NCBI GenBank assembly: GCA_026122225.1
Contig: JANEZZ010001953.1
Location: 496,001 to 560,000 of the forward strand
DNA length: 64,000 bases
Direction: 5' to 3'
From: Heloderma charlesbogerti
Lineage: Eukaryota; Chordata; Lepidosauria; Squamata; Helodermatidae
Part shown: positions 54,095 through 64,000 of the stretch, piece by piece
How positions within the stretch are numbered: position 1 is the stretch's first letter
Layout of the letters: every line of letters starts with the position of its first letter
The notes under the pieces: generated by a model
Database searches by the model: none
What the model was told of the DNA's origin: nothing
The model's input: the letters and a program-made list of their open reading frames with translations, nothing else
Position numbers and translations under genes: made by a program

Positions 54095-56676
54095 TCACTT
54101 GAGCCCATTATTCCGTGTCCTGCACTCTGGGATGATGGAGAAGAGATCCTGGCCTTCTTCTCTGTGACAACCTTTCAAGTACTTGAAGAGCGCTATCATA
54201 TCTCCCCTCAGTCTTCTCTTCTCAAGCTGAAACATGCCCAGTTCTTTCAGTCTCTCTTCATAGCGCTTTGTTTCCAGTCCTCTGATCATCTTTGTTGCCC
54301 TCTTCTGAACCCTCTCCAGTTTGTCTGCATCCTTCTTAAAATGTGGTGCCCAGAACTGGACACAGTACTCCAGATGAGGCCTAACCAGTGCTGAGTAGAA
54401 GGGAACTAGTACTTCCCAGGATTTGGAAGCTATGCTTCTATTAATGCAGCCCAAAAGAGCATTGGCCTTTTTTGCAGCCACATCTCATTGTTGGCTCATA
54501 TTCAGCTTGTGATAGACAACAATTCCAAGATCTTTCTCGCTTGTAGTGTTGTTGAGCCACGTATCCCCCATCTTGTAACTGTGCATTTGGTTTCTTTTTC
54601 CTAGGTGCAGAACTTGGCATTGATCCCTATTAAATGTCATTCTGTTGTTTTCTGCCCAGCACTCCAGTCTATCCAGATCACTTTGAATTTTGTTTCTGTC
54701 TTCCAAAGTATTAGCTATCCCGCCCAATTTTGTGTCATCTGCAAATTTGATCAGCATTCCCTGCACCTCCTCCTCCAAGTCATTAATAAAAATGTTGAAG
54801 AGCACTGGGCCCAAGACTGAGCCCTGCGGTACCCCACTCATTACCTCTCCCCAGTTTGTGAAGGTCCCATTGATAAGCACTCTTTGAGTCTAATTCTGTA
54901 GCCAACTGTGGATCCACCAAATCATTGTTTCATCTAGCCCACTTTGAGCTAGTTTGCTCATCAGGAGAACATGGGGCACTTTGTCGAAAGCTTTGCTGAA
55001 GTCAAGGTATATGATGTCTACAGCATTCCCGCGGTCTACAAGGGAGGTTACTTGATCAAAAAATGAGATCAGATTTGTCTGGCAGGACTTGTTTTTGACA
55101 AATCCATGTTGGCTTTGAGTAATCACGGCATTGTTGTCAAGGTGCTTCCAGATGGATTGCTTTATCATCTGCTCCAGAATTTTCCCAGGGATTGATGTCA
55201 GACTGACTGGTCTGTAGTTCCCAGGTTCCTCCTTTTTACCCTTTTTGAAGATAGGGACAACATTAGCCCTCCTCCAGTCCTCTGGCAATTCCCCTGTCCT
55301 CCATGATTTCTCAAAGAGCATAGACAGCGGTTCTGAGAGTTCTTCTACCAGTTCCTTTATTCCTCTAGGATGCAGTTCATCTGGCCCTGGAGATTTGAAC
55401 TCATTCAAAGTAATTAGGTGTTCCTTGACCATATGCCTATCGATCTCAAGCTGCAATCCTGCCCCTTCAGCCTGTACTTCGCCTTTGCCAGGGGGCTCAT
55501 AGGCCCTCTTTTGGGAGAAGACTGAGCCAAAGTAGGAATCGAGCACCTCTGCCTTTTCTTTGTCCTCTGTTATCGTTTTGCCATCCTTATTTAATAGCTG
55601 AACAACCATTTCTTTCTTCTGTCTTTTACTATGCACGTAGCTGAAGAAAGCCTTTTTGTTGTTTTTAGCATCCCTCGCTAACCTCAGCTCGTTCTCAGCT
55701 TTAGCCTTCCTGACGCCATCCCTGCAATTCTGTGCTACCTGCCTGTACTCTTCCTTTGTTACTTGGCCTTCTTTCCACTTCCTATATGTGTCCTTTTATG
55801 TTTTCAGGTCATCCCTAAGCTTTTTGTGAAGCCACACTGGCTTCTTCTGTTGTCTTCCATATTTTCTTCTTGTTTGAATTGTTTGTGATTGTGCCTTGAG
55901 AATTTCCTTTTTTAAAAGCTCCCACCCATCTTGGACTCCTTTTCTCGTTAGGCTCACTTGCCATGGGACCTTACTTATCATTGTTCTGAGTTTATGAAAA
56001 TCAGCTTTCCTAAAATCCAGGGTACGCGTTTGACTACACTCAGCTCTTGCTTCCCTTAGAACCAAGAACTCAAGTGCAACATGGTCGCTTTCCCCCAGAG
56101 TTCCTGTAACTGCTACTTGATCCACTAAGTCATCTCTGTTGGTTAGGATCATGTCAAGGATAGCCGATCCTCTAGTTCCTTCTTCTACTTTCTGTAGGCG
56201 GAAGTTATCTGCCACGCAAGTCAGGAATTTCCTGGAGGGGCCATGTTTTGCAGAATTTGTCTCCCAACAAATATCGGGGAAATTGAAGTCCCCCATTACT
56301 ACTACATCATGCTTCCTTAAAACATTGGCTATTTGCTTTTCAAAGTTTCATCCTCGTCTTCTCCTTGGTTGGGTGGCCGGTAGTAGACTCCGACCACCAG
56401 GTTCCTTTTATTCTTTGCTCCATTTATTTTGATCCAGATGCTCTCGATGGGGCTACCAAGCTCATCTTCCTGTACTTCTGTGCAGAGATATGTACTTTTC
56501 ACATACAGTGCAACCCCACCTCCCTTTCTGTTCCTCCTGTTCTTTTTGAACAAGTTATATCCTTCAATTGCTGTATTCCAGTCATGAGAGTCATCCCACC
56601 AAGTCTCAGTTATACCTATGAAGTCAGAATTTCCCTCCTGTATTAAGAGTTCAAATTCGTTCTGTTTGTTTCCCAT
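54095..56676 (-). pseudogene. CR1 ORF2: endonuclease and reverse transcriptase
   Basis: The endonuclease starts near 56676: DFIGITETWWDD, GGVALYVKSTYL, MGDFNFPDICWET (metal and catalytic residues), LTNRDDLVDQV and SDHVALEFLV (the Asp-His pair). The reverse transcriptase is 55636-54485: DWRRANVVPIFKKGKK, NYRPVSLTSIPGKILEQ, IYLDFSKAFDKVPH (first catalytic Asp), SGVPQGSVLGPVLFNI and KFADDTKLGG (catalytic Asp pair). The C-terminal [13 protein letters not shown] block ends near 54095. Breaks: a frameshift near 56300-56330, loss of frame between 55796 and 55636, and stops near 54890 and 54484. Confidence 0.9.
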
Positions 56677-56885
56677 ACTCTGGGCATTAGTATATAGACA
56701 TCAAAGACTATGTGCTTCATAGTCTGGCTTTCTTCCTACATGTGTCTAATAGTAATAATAATAGTCTCCATGTGTTCCTACATGAAGACTATTATTGGGC
56801 GCTATCAGAGCTGTTCTCTCCGTTGCAGTGCATGCGCCTACGTCCATTGTTACCCCCAACATTACATCTCCCTTCCCCGTAGGAT

Positions 56886-57859
56886 TCAGTTTAAAGGCCT
56901 CCTGATGAAGTTCCTCATGCTGTGGCCAAACACATTCTTCCCATCCTTTGTGAGGTGCAACCCATCCCTTGCCAACAGCCCATCTTCCAGGAAGTATAGC
57001 CCGTGGTCCCAGAATCCAAATCTCTCTCGTCGGCACCACCTTCTTAGCCAGTCATTCACCCGGAGTATTTTTTGTTCCCTTTCTATCCCTCTTCTTACTA
57101 CTGGAAGGATGGATGAGAAAACTATCTGGGCCCCAAAGTTCTTGACTTTCCTTCCCAAAGCTTCAAAGTCTGACGTGATTTCTTCGTAGCTCCACTTGGC
57201 GGTATCATTTGTTCCCACATGGATGAGAAGAAAGGGATACCTGTCAGTGGGCTTTATGAGTGCAGGCAACCTTTCAGTCATGTCTCTAATTCGTCCTCCC
57301 AGGAGACAACATACCTGGCAAGTCCACAGGTCTTCGCGACATACTTGGGTCTCGATCCCATGCAGCAAGGAGTCTCCCACCAGTACCACTCTTCTCTTCT
57401 TCTTGTTGTAGGCCTGGGTTTCATCGCCTCTGTTTGACTGACCTTCAGCCTCTTGCTCACTCTCATGTAGGTTTCCCTGTGATTCTTCCTCTGCAGGCTG
57501 TCCTCCAGTCTCATCCGCAAGCACCTGGAATCGGTTCCACAGCTCCACTGCTTCCACTGGTGCAGAGTGGCGTCTAGTTCTTCTTCTCTTGTCACCCTTT
57601 TCCAAGGAGTATCCTCTACTCCATTTTTCTTCACCTCAGCATTTCCCACTGCCTCATCTTGCTGTTGCTCTTCAAGCTTCTGGTCTTCCCTTTGCTGCTG
57701 TAGTTCCCCCATTCTGTCCAAGAACCCTTTGTGTTCTCTTATTCCCCAGGGGGTCAACAGTTGCCGCTCCAGTCCACTTACTTTTTCTTCCAGCAGCGTG
57801 ATCAATTTGCACTTGTTGCAGGTGTAGGCCATGTTGTTCCCAGGCAAGAAAACAAACAT
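56886..57859 (-). pseudogene. CR1 ORF1 with SGNH esterase domain
   Basis: The N-terminal part (from 57830) has MAYTCNKCKLITLLEEKV, a CxxC pair and coiled-coil-like Q/E-rich stretch. A frameshift near 57600 moves to the next frame, where VVLVGDSLLHG (nucleophile Ser), HVGTND (block III Asn) and DGLHLTKDG (Asp/His pair) make a complete SGNH hydrolase signature. In CR1 this esterase is thought to aid retrotransposition by acting on lipids or chaperoning RNA; the latter is inference. All four key residues are present despite the frameshift. Confidence 0.88.
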
Positions 57860-57962
57860 TGCTCACACCTTGCAGGTCACCACCACTGGAGAGTCTTGTC
57901 CTTCCATAGCCTCTTTTCCCTTTTTGTGTCTAGCTTTGTGATTGTTCTAGACTAGCCTGTGC

Positions 57963-58266
57963 CTGTTCCCCTACTCAGTAGAGGTTAAAAGCAGAGTCCC
58001 ACTTGTGTGAAAGTGTGTGTTACAAGACAAATAAATGGAAAAAAGTTAGTTAAAAAATAAAATAAAATGAAAAATGAAAAAAAAATGTTAGGGGCCTCCC
58101 CCTTGACCTCCCTTGTCAAACTCCCCTGGCCAACTCCTGTTTGCTCCCCCTGTCCGCTCGCTCTGGTCGCTCGCTCTCTGGGAGCTTGCTTGCTTCTGTA
58201 GTCCTTGCAACGCTTGCTTCCTCGCTCTCTGGGAGCTTGCTTGCTTCTGTAGTCCTTGCAACGCTT
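57963..58266 (-). promoter_or_regulatory. CR1 5' UTR with 51-bp tandem repeat
   Basis: CTCGCTCTCTGGGAGC then TTGCTTGCTTCTGTAGTCC recur at 58170 and 58221. Tandem units at the 5' end of a LINE often carry its promoter. The last bases AACGCTT overlap the mariner junction. Confidence 0.6.
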
Positions 58267-59098
58267 AATGCGTAAATTGAAATTGAAGCCGTACCGTCCA
58301 AGTATGTTACATGGTCTTCTGGAGGATGACCCAGACCGTCGGTTGCAATTCTGTGAGATGATGCATAACCAAATCTCTAACGAACCAGACCTTCATGATA
58401 AGATCAACTGGTCAGATGAGGCTTCTTCCAAGTTGTCAGGCCACGTGAACAGGCATAACTGTGTGTATTGGGCAGATGAAAATCCTCATTTGACTATCAC
58501 ATCTAAACTGAACCAGCCAGGTGTCACAGTGTGGGGTGCACTGTCCAGCAAAGGTGTTGTAGGACCAGTTTTCTTCGATACAACTGTGGATAGTAACAAT
58601 TACCTAAACATGTTATGTGATGTGGTAGTGCCACAACTCAGAACCAGGGCTAACTTCGCCGAACTGCTCTTCCAACAAGATGGGGCACCTCCTCATTATA
58701 CTTTTGCAGTAAGGGACTATCTTGACAACACCTTCCCACAGCATTGGATCGGATGACGTGGCAGCACTGAATGGCCGCCACGTTCACCCGACTTAACATC
58801 AATGGACTTCTTGGGGGGGGGGCATAGTAAAGAATGAGGTTTTTGAGAGGAATCCCCGGACAGTGGACGAATTAAAAGAGTTCATCTCGGAAGCATTTAT
58901 GGACACTGCTGCGGACCAGAATTTGTGTCGTACTGTGTGTCACAGTGTTCTGGACTGGTTCAAGGAATGTTGCAACGTTGATGAAATATATTTCGAGCAC
59001 TTATGAGATTAAACAGTGTTAAACAAATGTAAATGTAATAAACAATGTAATAAAATGCAAATAAACTATACTGTATACCTACTTTTGGGCCACTCTGT
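58256..59098 (+). mobile_element. Tc1/mariner-type transposase, C-terminal part and right end
   Basis: The open frame to 58756 holds the DDE/D domain: KLKPYRPSMLHGLLEDD, KINWSDEASSKLSGHVNRH (first catalytic Asp), VTVWGALSSKGVVGP and FQQDGAPPHYTFAVRDYL (second Asp). After a frameshift near 58755, RSPDLTSMDF supplies the third acidic residue, about 36 residues after the second. The C-terminus follows (around VDELKEFISEAFMD), then the right terminal repeat ending GGGCCACTCTGTA. It would cut and paste at TA sites. A short poly-G expansion near 58813 adds another break. It lies inside the older ORF of 53057-53680/59099-59890. Confidence 0.88.
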
Positions 59099-59890
59099 AT
59101 GTCCTGTTATCTGCTACTTGAACTGATTTCTGTGGCTAAGGAATGAAAATGGGATCTTGGTAACTGTTGGAAACTATTTTCGAATAAGTTTAGACACAGC
59201 TACAATCATGTTGAATTTCTGAGTCTGTAGATCATCTGTCCTTTGTTTGTTTTTTTAGCATATTAGACAGCATTTCACCATATTTGCCTTCATTATGTGA
59301 CATTACAATGCCACCCTCAACATATTAGTCTCGTCTTGCCTTAAGATACTGAGCACTATAAGGCTCAATATAACTTGGAAGATCCTCTCCCATCTTTTGA
59401 GCAAGATCTTTCAGTGGCACTGCATCACTGCCATTTTCCAGTAACTGCTCACATATTTTTTCAAAGCTATCCCTCCTTGTTTCATCAGTTAGATGGAATG
59501 CTGTTAATGTAGGATAACTTCCCAACCCTTCAGTGCATTGGTGGTGTGTGTGTGTTTTTAATAATTACCAGTTCTAAGATTGTTATAGCACTCTTTATGG
59601 TACTGTGCTTCTGCTGCATTTAAATCAATAACTGAAAGTAGACATGTCTGGATGAGGACACTCTGTGTGCATCTCCTCTTGTGCTACAAATGTCTCTGTG
59701 TGTTTCTCTAGTTTGCACGATCCTGACTTTGGTAACAAATGGGTGGGGGTGCAGGTAGGGGGCTTTCTGTTCTTTGTCAGTGATAACTTTGCTGCATAAT
59801 AAGCAGTTTTCTTTGAAACTGAACCATGGTACTTCTGAGCGAAACACATGAGCACTTGTTGATGGTGACACTTCTTTCTTTTTTCCAAAT
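59099..59890 (-). pseudogene. Repetitive-element ORF, N-terminal half
   Basis: Minus-strand 59871-59520 encodes FSFKENCLLCSKVITDKE, VRIVQTRETHRDICSTRGD, then DLNAAEAQYHKECYNNLRTG. The arrangement C-x2-C ... C-x2-R-x-D ... AA-E-A-x-YH-x2-C is typical of the Cys/His-rich N-terminus of the same family as 53057-53680. A second frame (59525-59325) continues with TAFHLTDETRRDSFEKICEQ and YIEPYSAQYLKAR. Splitting exactly at the mariner TA border shows the transposon inserted here. The gene was already broken or has since decayed. Role unknown; association with multicopy repeats is from memory of similar ORFs. Confidence 0.55.
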
Positions 59891-61069
59891 AGCTTTGTAT
59901 GTAGTTTTTGTTGGTATAGGCACTACAACATACTTAATGGACTCTCAGTCCACCTTGAGGAACTTCCACAGGTCTCTCACACAAATTGCCACCCATTTCC
60001 TTGTTCGCTTTAATGATGCATCAAGCTTTTTCCCCATAGAACCACACAGCTTTCATCATCTCCAAGAATACTGTCACAAATAATATATTGCTCAGCATCC
60101 ATTGTTGTGAAATTTGCTGCAATGTTAAAACAGAAATGATAACTGCAGTGACATCAGTTCATTATCAACATCTTGTATCTCAAGTTAAAGCATATAAGTT
60201 ACATCATTATGTCGTGTATGTAAATAACAGATTGGTGTAAATAAATGTGACAAATGGATAGCATCAGGAAAACAGCATTTCCTGAGAAAGAAAGCTCTAG
60301 ATTTTAATTTTATTTTCTGGTCTTTGTACAGATCGACATTTTCACCAAAAAAGAGTATGTTTTGGGTAGAATTAGCTTATGGTCAACATTTACATCTACT
60401 GGACTATATCCAGCTGACGCCATTAAAAACTAGCTTCCTTTTCACATGCTGAGACAATCTTCTTTAAAAGAGCCATGTCTGGTAAGAATATTAGATGGAT
60501 CTTTGTGACAATTCATAAAACACCTGATATGGATTAACCCAAAGATGCTCACATGCAACAGTGCATTGTGTGATGCTAGTACTATGAGTAGAAAAATCAT
60601 GTGCAGTGGGCATAGCGGTCAGACACTGTTGTCTGTGTTTGTGTGGGCGTGGGGGGATATCAGGGTGCATTGCACGGCTCACTTTGGCATGTACATGATG
60701 CACTGGAGTTGCTGTCTCACCCAAGCAGTTCACTTAGTTTGCCAGCAAACAAGTGGATCCAACAGTGATCCATGAGCACTAGGAGATTTCTATATTGTAT
60801 CTTCTTAGTTGCATGGAATGGCACCTAGTGTGTTTCTGAGACAAGTTATTAGGTTGGCCAGGACACTGCACTGATAATTTCAGATTAGACTAGTCTGTTG
60901 TTCACACTCAGGGTAGATTTTAATTTTATGCCTAAACACATATTATAATCCTGCTATATAAATTATCTTTTAAAAGAGGGACATAAATGAGCTTTGCTCA
61001 TTTAATACACTTGAGTGAGGCTTTTGGAATTGCGCATACAGAGACTTCTGCCCCACTAGCATGTTATCA
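59891..61069. other. Unannotated AT-rich DNA
   Basis: Part of 59890-60120 may be further N-terminal sequence of the preceding ORF family, but no reliable motif remains. Confidence 0.35.
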
Positions 61070-61077
61070 GCTGGGAA

Positions 61078-61530
61078 TTGGGATGGCACGGGCATCCAGT
61101 TGGGGCTCAAAGCCCAGTGAGAAATCACCAGCTCAGCCTCCTGGGTGCCAGTCCGCAGACCCCAGTGTGTGCTGAGTCGGGCAAGCGTGTGAGCGCCTGG
61201 TCCCTCAGCGAGCCACCTGTCACTGCTGCCACTGTAGCAGGGATGTGAAGGGAAGAACTGAGCTCCTCTCCTCCTCCCTGCAACCCCTGCTACAGCAGAA
61301 GCGGCAGGGACAGGCTGGTCATTTTACATAAGTGTAAGAGACTTGTGTAAAATGACCAGCCTGCCCCTGCTGCTGCCACCACCACTGCTGTAGCAGGGAC
61401 AAGAGGGGAAGTGTCCTGGCCTGCTTGCTGAGCCCTCCAGGGCTTGCACAGCCCAGCTTGTGGGGGCAGGCAGCAGCAGCAACTCACGAACGCCTGCATT
61501 GGAAGGTGCAAGTGAGTCTGCCCATCCCTA
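61078..61530. mobile_element. hAT-like palindromic element
   Basis: Perfect 8-bp duplications GCTGGGAA flank it (61070-61077 and 61531-61538). Termini TTGGGATGG and CCATCCCTA are inverted with one mismatch. The core is a foldback: CAGGCTGGTCATTTTACA (61313-61330) pairs with TGTAAAATGACCAGCCTG, and TGTAGCAGGGA recurs on the flanks. AAGTGAGT at 61510-61517 points outward, 13 bp from the right end. No coding capacity. Confidence 0.88.
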
Positions 61531-61538
61531 GCTGGGAA

Positions 61539-62271
61539 TATCCACTTCTGCCCTGCACTTTTCTTTTCTTTTCTCTTTCTTTCTTTCTTTCCTTTTTTGG
61601 TGGCATGTTAACAAAAACATGCTAAGTAGGCTACTGGAGAGGCAAATTCACACCACAGGCTTAACCACCATTCCCTCTTCCCAGGGATTCCTGAAAATCA
61701 CAGCTCTATTAGAGACCCTAGAGATACCTGATAAAGTGCTCAGGATCTCACCAGACTAGCATTCTCAGGAATGTTTCCCATTACCATTACATAGTCCTGC
61801 CTTGGCTACACAACCACTTTATTCCACCACAGTACTGCTGTTTCTGGTTACCCTTCAACTACGGAGTTCTTAATACAGGCTTCTTTTACCTTGCTAGGCT
61901 ATGCTTTTTATCATTCCACAGAGGGGCGGTGCGTCTCATAAGAACTGGTCATGTTGCAAGACTCTAACATGCTCCGGGTCTATAGCACCCTGCGCTCTGT
62001 GGTCCCCCAACCCTTTCCCTGCCCTTTCCCTCCCCTCACTGATCACTGGTTGCTTCATGGTGATTGGCACACCCAAGCAAGCATCTCAGAGCACCTTACA
62101 ATCTTTTGTAAGCCACTCTGGGAGCCTTTGCAGCTGAAGAGCAGGGTAAAAGTAATTTCAATAAATAAATGAAGTATTTGCATTTATATTGCATATTTTC
62201 TTGATTTGTGAGCCTCTCTGTGTTCCCCCCAAGGCTGAAGAGGGTAGGGATGGAAATATACAAAATCTATT
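61539..62271. other. Unannotated, with a (CTTT)n-like run
   Basis: A CTTTCTTTCTTTC tract lies at 61577-61591. A TAGGGATGG at 62244 next to the CR1 has no partner. No gene seen. Confidence 0.35.
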
Positions 62272-63480
62272 TTTAAGAACATAAGAAGAGCCATGCTGGA
62301 TCAGACCAAGGGTCCATCTAGTCCAGTATTCTGTTCGCACAGTGGCCAACCAGCTGCCGACCAGGAACGCACAAGCAGGGCATGAGCACAACAGCACCCT
62401 CCCACCCATGTTCCCTAGCAACTGGTGTACATAGGCTCACTGCCTCTGGCACTGGAGGTAGCACATAGCCATCAAGACTAGTAGCCATTGATAGCCATTT
62501 CCTCCAGGAATTTGTCCAACCCCCTTTTAAAGCCACCCAAATTGGTGGCCATCACTACTTCCTGTGGTAGCAAATTCCATAATTAACTATGTGCTATGTG
62601 AAGAAGTACTTCCTTTTTATCTGTCCTGAATCTCCCACCAATCAGCTTCATAGGATGACCCAGGGTTCTAGTATTTTGAGCGAGGGAGAAAAATGTATCC
62701 CTATCCACATTCTCCACACCATGCATCATTTTGTAGACCTCTACATGTCTTCCCTTACCTCCTTTTTTCCAAGCTAAACAATCCCAGCTGTTGTAACCTT
62801 CTCTCATAGGGGAGATGCTTCAGCCCCTTGATCATTTTAGTTGCCCTCTTCTGCATTTTTTCCAGCTCTACAATATCTTTTTTGAGGTGTGGTGACCAGA
62901 ACTGGACACAGTATTCCAAGTGTGGTCGCACCATAGATTTGTATAGGGGCAGGATGATGTTGGCAGTTTTATTCTCAATCCCTTTTCTAATGATGCCTAA
63001 CATGGAGTTGGCCATTTTTACAGCGGCTGCACACTGGGTTGACATCTTCATTGAACTGTCTGCCACAACCCCAAGATCTCTTTCCTGGCTGGTCACTGCT
63101 AGCTCAGATCCCATCAGGCTATAGTTGGAAGTTGGGGTTTCTTGCCCCGATGTGCATCACTTTACACTTGCTTACATTGAACCACATTTGCCACTTAGAC
63201 GCCCATTCTCCCAGTCTGGAGAGATCCTTTTGGAGCTCTTCACAATCCCTTTTTGTTTTAACCACCCTAAATAATTTGGTGTCATCTGCAAACTTGGCCA
63301 CTTCACTGCTCACTCCTAATTCCAAATCATTTATGAACAGGCTGAAAACTAAGCATTGGTGCTAATACAGATCCCCGTGGGTCCCCACTATTTACTTCCC
63401 CCCATTGGGAGAATTTACCATTTATTCCTACCCTCTGCTTTCTGTTCTTTACAGAACAGTTCTTTTTAAAACTACTTGGG
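62272..63480 (-). mobile_element. CR1 LINE, 3' half, second subfamily
   Basis: The 3' region starts AAGAACATAAGAAGAGCCATG and CTGGATCAGACCAAGG, a different CR1 3' end from the 53.9-kb copy. Minus-strand frames encode EVAKFADDTKLFRVV (RT catalytic Asp pair, 63325-63119) and SQERDLGVVADSSMKMS then EYCVQFWSPHLKKDIVE. The RT begins near 63470 (GEVNSGDPRGSVLAP, the GVPQGS box with changes), so it is 5' truncated within the RT. Confidence 0.9.
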
Positions 63481-64000
63481 ATGTGACATGTGTGAAAGAA
63501 GAGATTTCTGGGTTCTCAATGTTCTTCGCCTTACTGCTCTGCCGTGTTGCCACTCTGCTGGCAAACAGTAACAAATGAAGCGGATCAGGAAGGGCACAGG
63601 CACTCCCAACCCGTCATGTCACCGCCGTCATCATCCAAACTGCACCCCCCCAGAAAAGCACTCGCTTCCGTCATCACACAAGTACATGGGCTGCCACTGG
63701 CACTATCATGGCACAGGCATGGAAAATACTGCATTTCCCCCCTCACGGGATAGTACGGAAGAGGCTGGGGGAAAGCCCAGAACAACAACAGGAGAATGTC
63801 ATGTAAATGCCTTGCAAAAAAAATGTGGTTGGAGAGTGCCCAAAGCACAACAAAATGCCAGTGTAGAGATGCCCTCTGTGTCACGAAAAAATCATAGCAT
63901 CATCCTTTGAGATCTAAAATCAAAAGATAGCCATGTTGGCTATAAGGAAAATTACAAAGTCTGTATTAGGGCAATACATTTATTAGGACAACCAAAATGT
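63481..64000. other. Unannotated window end
   Basis: No gene recognised. The final bases GATAGCCATGTTGGCTAT and ACATTTATTAGGACAACC could be the start of another repeat cut by the window. Confidence 0.3.

Larger units (their letters stand above)
53851..58262 (-). mobile_element. CR1 LINE, near full length, nested in the mariner element
   Basis: The 3' end is the CR1 octamer-type tail ATCACAGAATCACAGAATCA and TAGAATAGTAGGGTTGG (53851-53890). Moving upstream on the minus strand: post-RT domain, reverse transcriptase, endonuclease, ORF1 esterase, zinc-like N-terminus, then a 5' UTR with a 51-bp direct repeat (58170-58215 and 58221-58266). At 4.4 kb it is close to full CR1 length, unusual because CR1 copies are mostly short 3' fragments. 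Multiple frameshifts and two in-frame stops (near 54890 and 54484) make it inactive. Confidence 0.93.

Overview
The window is vertebrate nuclear DNA, most likely from a squamate reptile (a lizard). The evidence is a mix of CR1, L2-like, L1 and RTE/BovB LINEs, tRNA- and 5S-derived SINEs, several MITE families and spliced vertebrate gene structure. I see one confident host gene: an ELR-positive CXC chemokine of the CXCL8 (interleukin-8) type on the + strand at 25801-27725. It has four exons, an AP-1/NF-kB/TATA promoter just upstream and an AU-rich 3' region. Nearly everything else I can identify is transposon-derived.

Layout. 1-3.5 kb: unrecognised DNA, simple repeats and short MITEs. 3.56-6.4 kb: a minus-strand L1 fragment interrupted by a 970-bp hAT-like element made largely of palindromes nested inside palindromes. 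6.4-13.7 kb: MITEs, L2 and CR1 tails, and several copies of an element built as a chain of hairpins. 14.75-18.3 kb: a long minus-strand L2-type LINE split by a second palindromic hAT-like element. 18.3-25.6 kb: L2, SINE and MITE fragments, then the chemokine flank. 25.6-28.7 kb: the chemokine gene. 30.2-32.7 kb: a BovB LINE that keeps its 5' half but lacks its reverse transcriptase, abutting four tandem copies of a ~188-bp repeat. 33.5-38.3 kb: L2 debris and a duplicated ~200-bp segment. 38.55-39.74 kb: a 1.19-kb palindromic element carrying 5S-rRNA-derived sequence in each arm. 43.4-44.25 kb: a three-copy direct/inverted repeat. 46-47.1 kb: L1 split by a third hAT-like element. 51-60 kb: a three-level nest, with CR1 inside a Tc1/mariner-type transposon inside an old repetitive ORF. 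61-63.5 kb: a fourth hAT-like element and another CR1.

The most unusual material is the group of non-autonomous elements with 8-bp terminal repeats close to TAGGGATG and 8-bp target duplications (4688-5657, 17341-17825, 46346-46837, 61078-61530). All four have palindromic interiors, and most carry a splice-donor-like AGGTAAGT or GTGAGT motif near an end, pointing outward. The 5S-containing palindrome at 38550-39737 and the hairpin-chain MITEs (best copy 13264-13710) add to a picture of a genome with many foldback elements. All family names come from reading motifs by eye. No database search was run.
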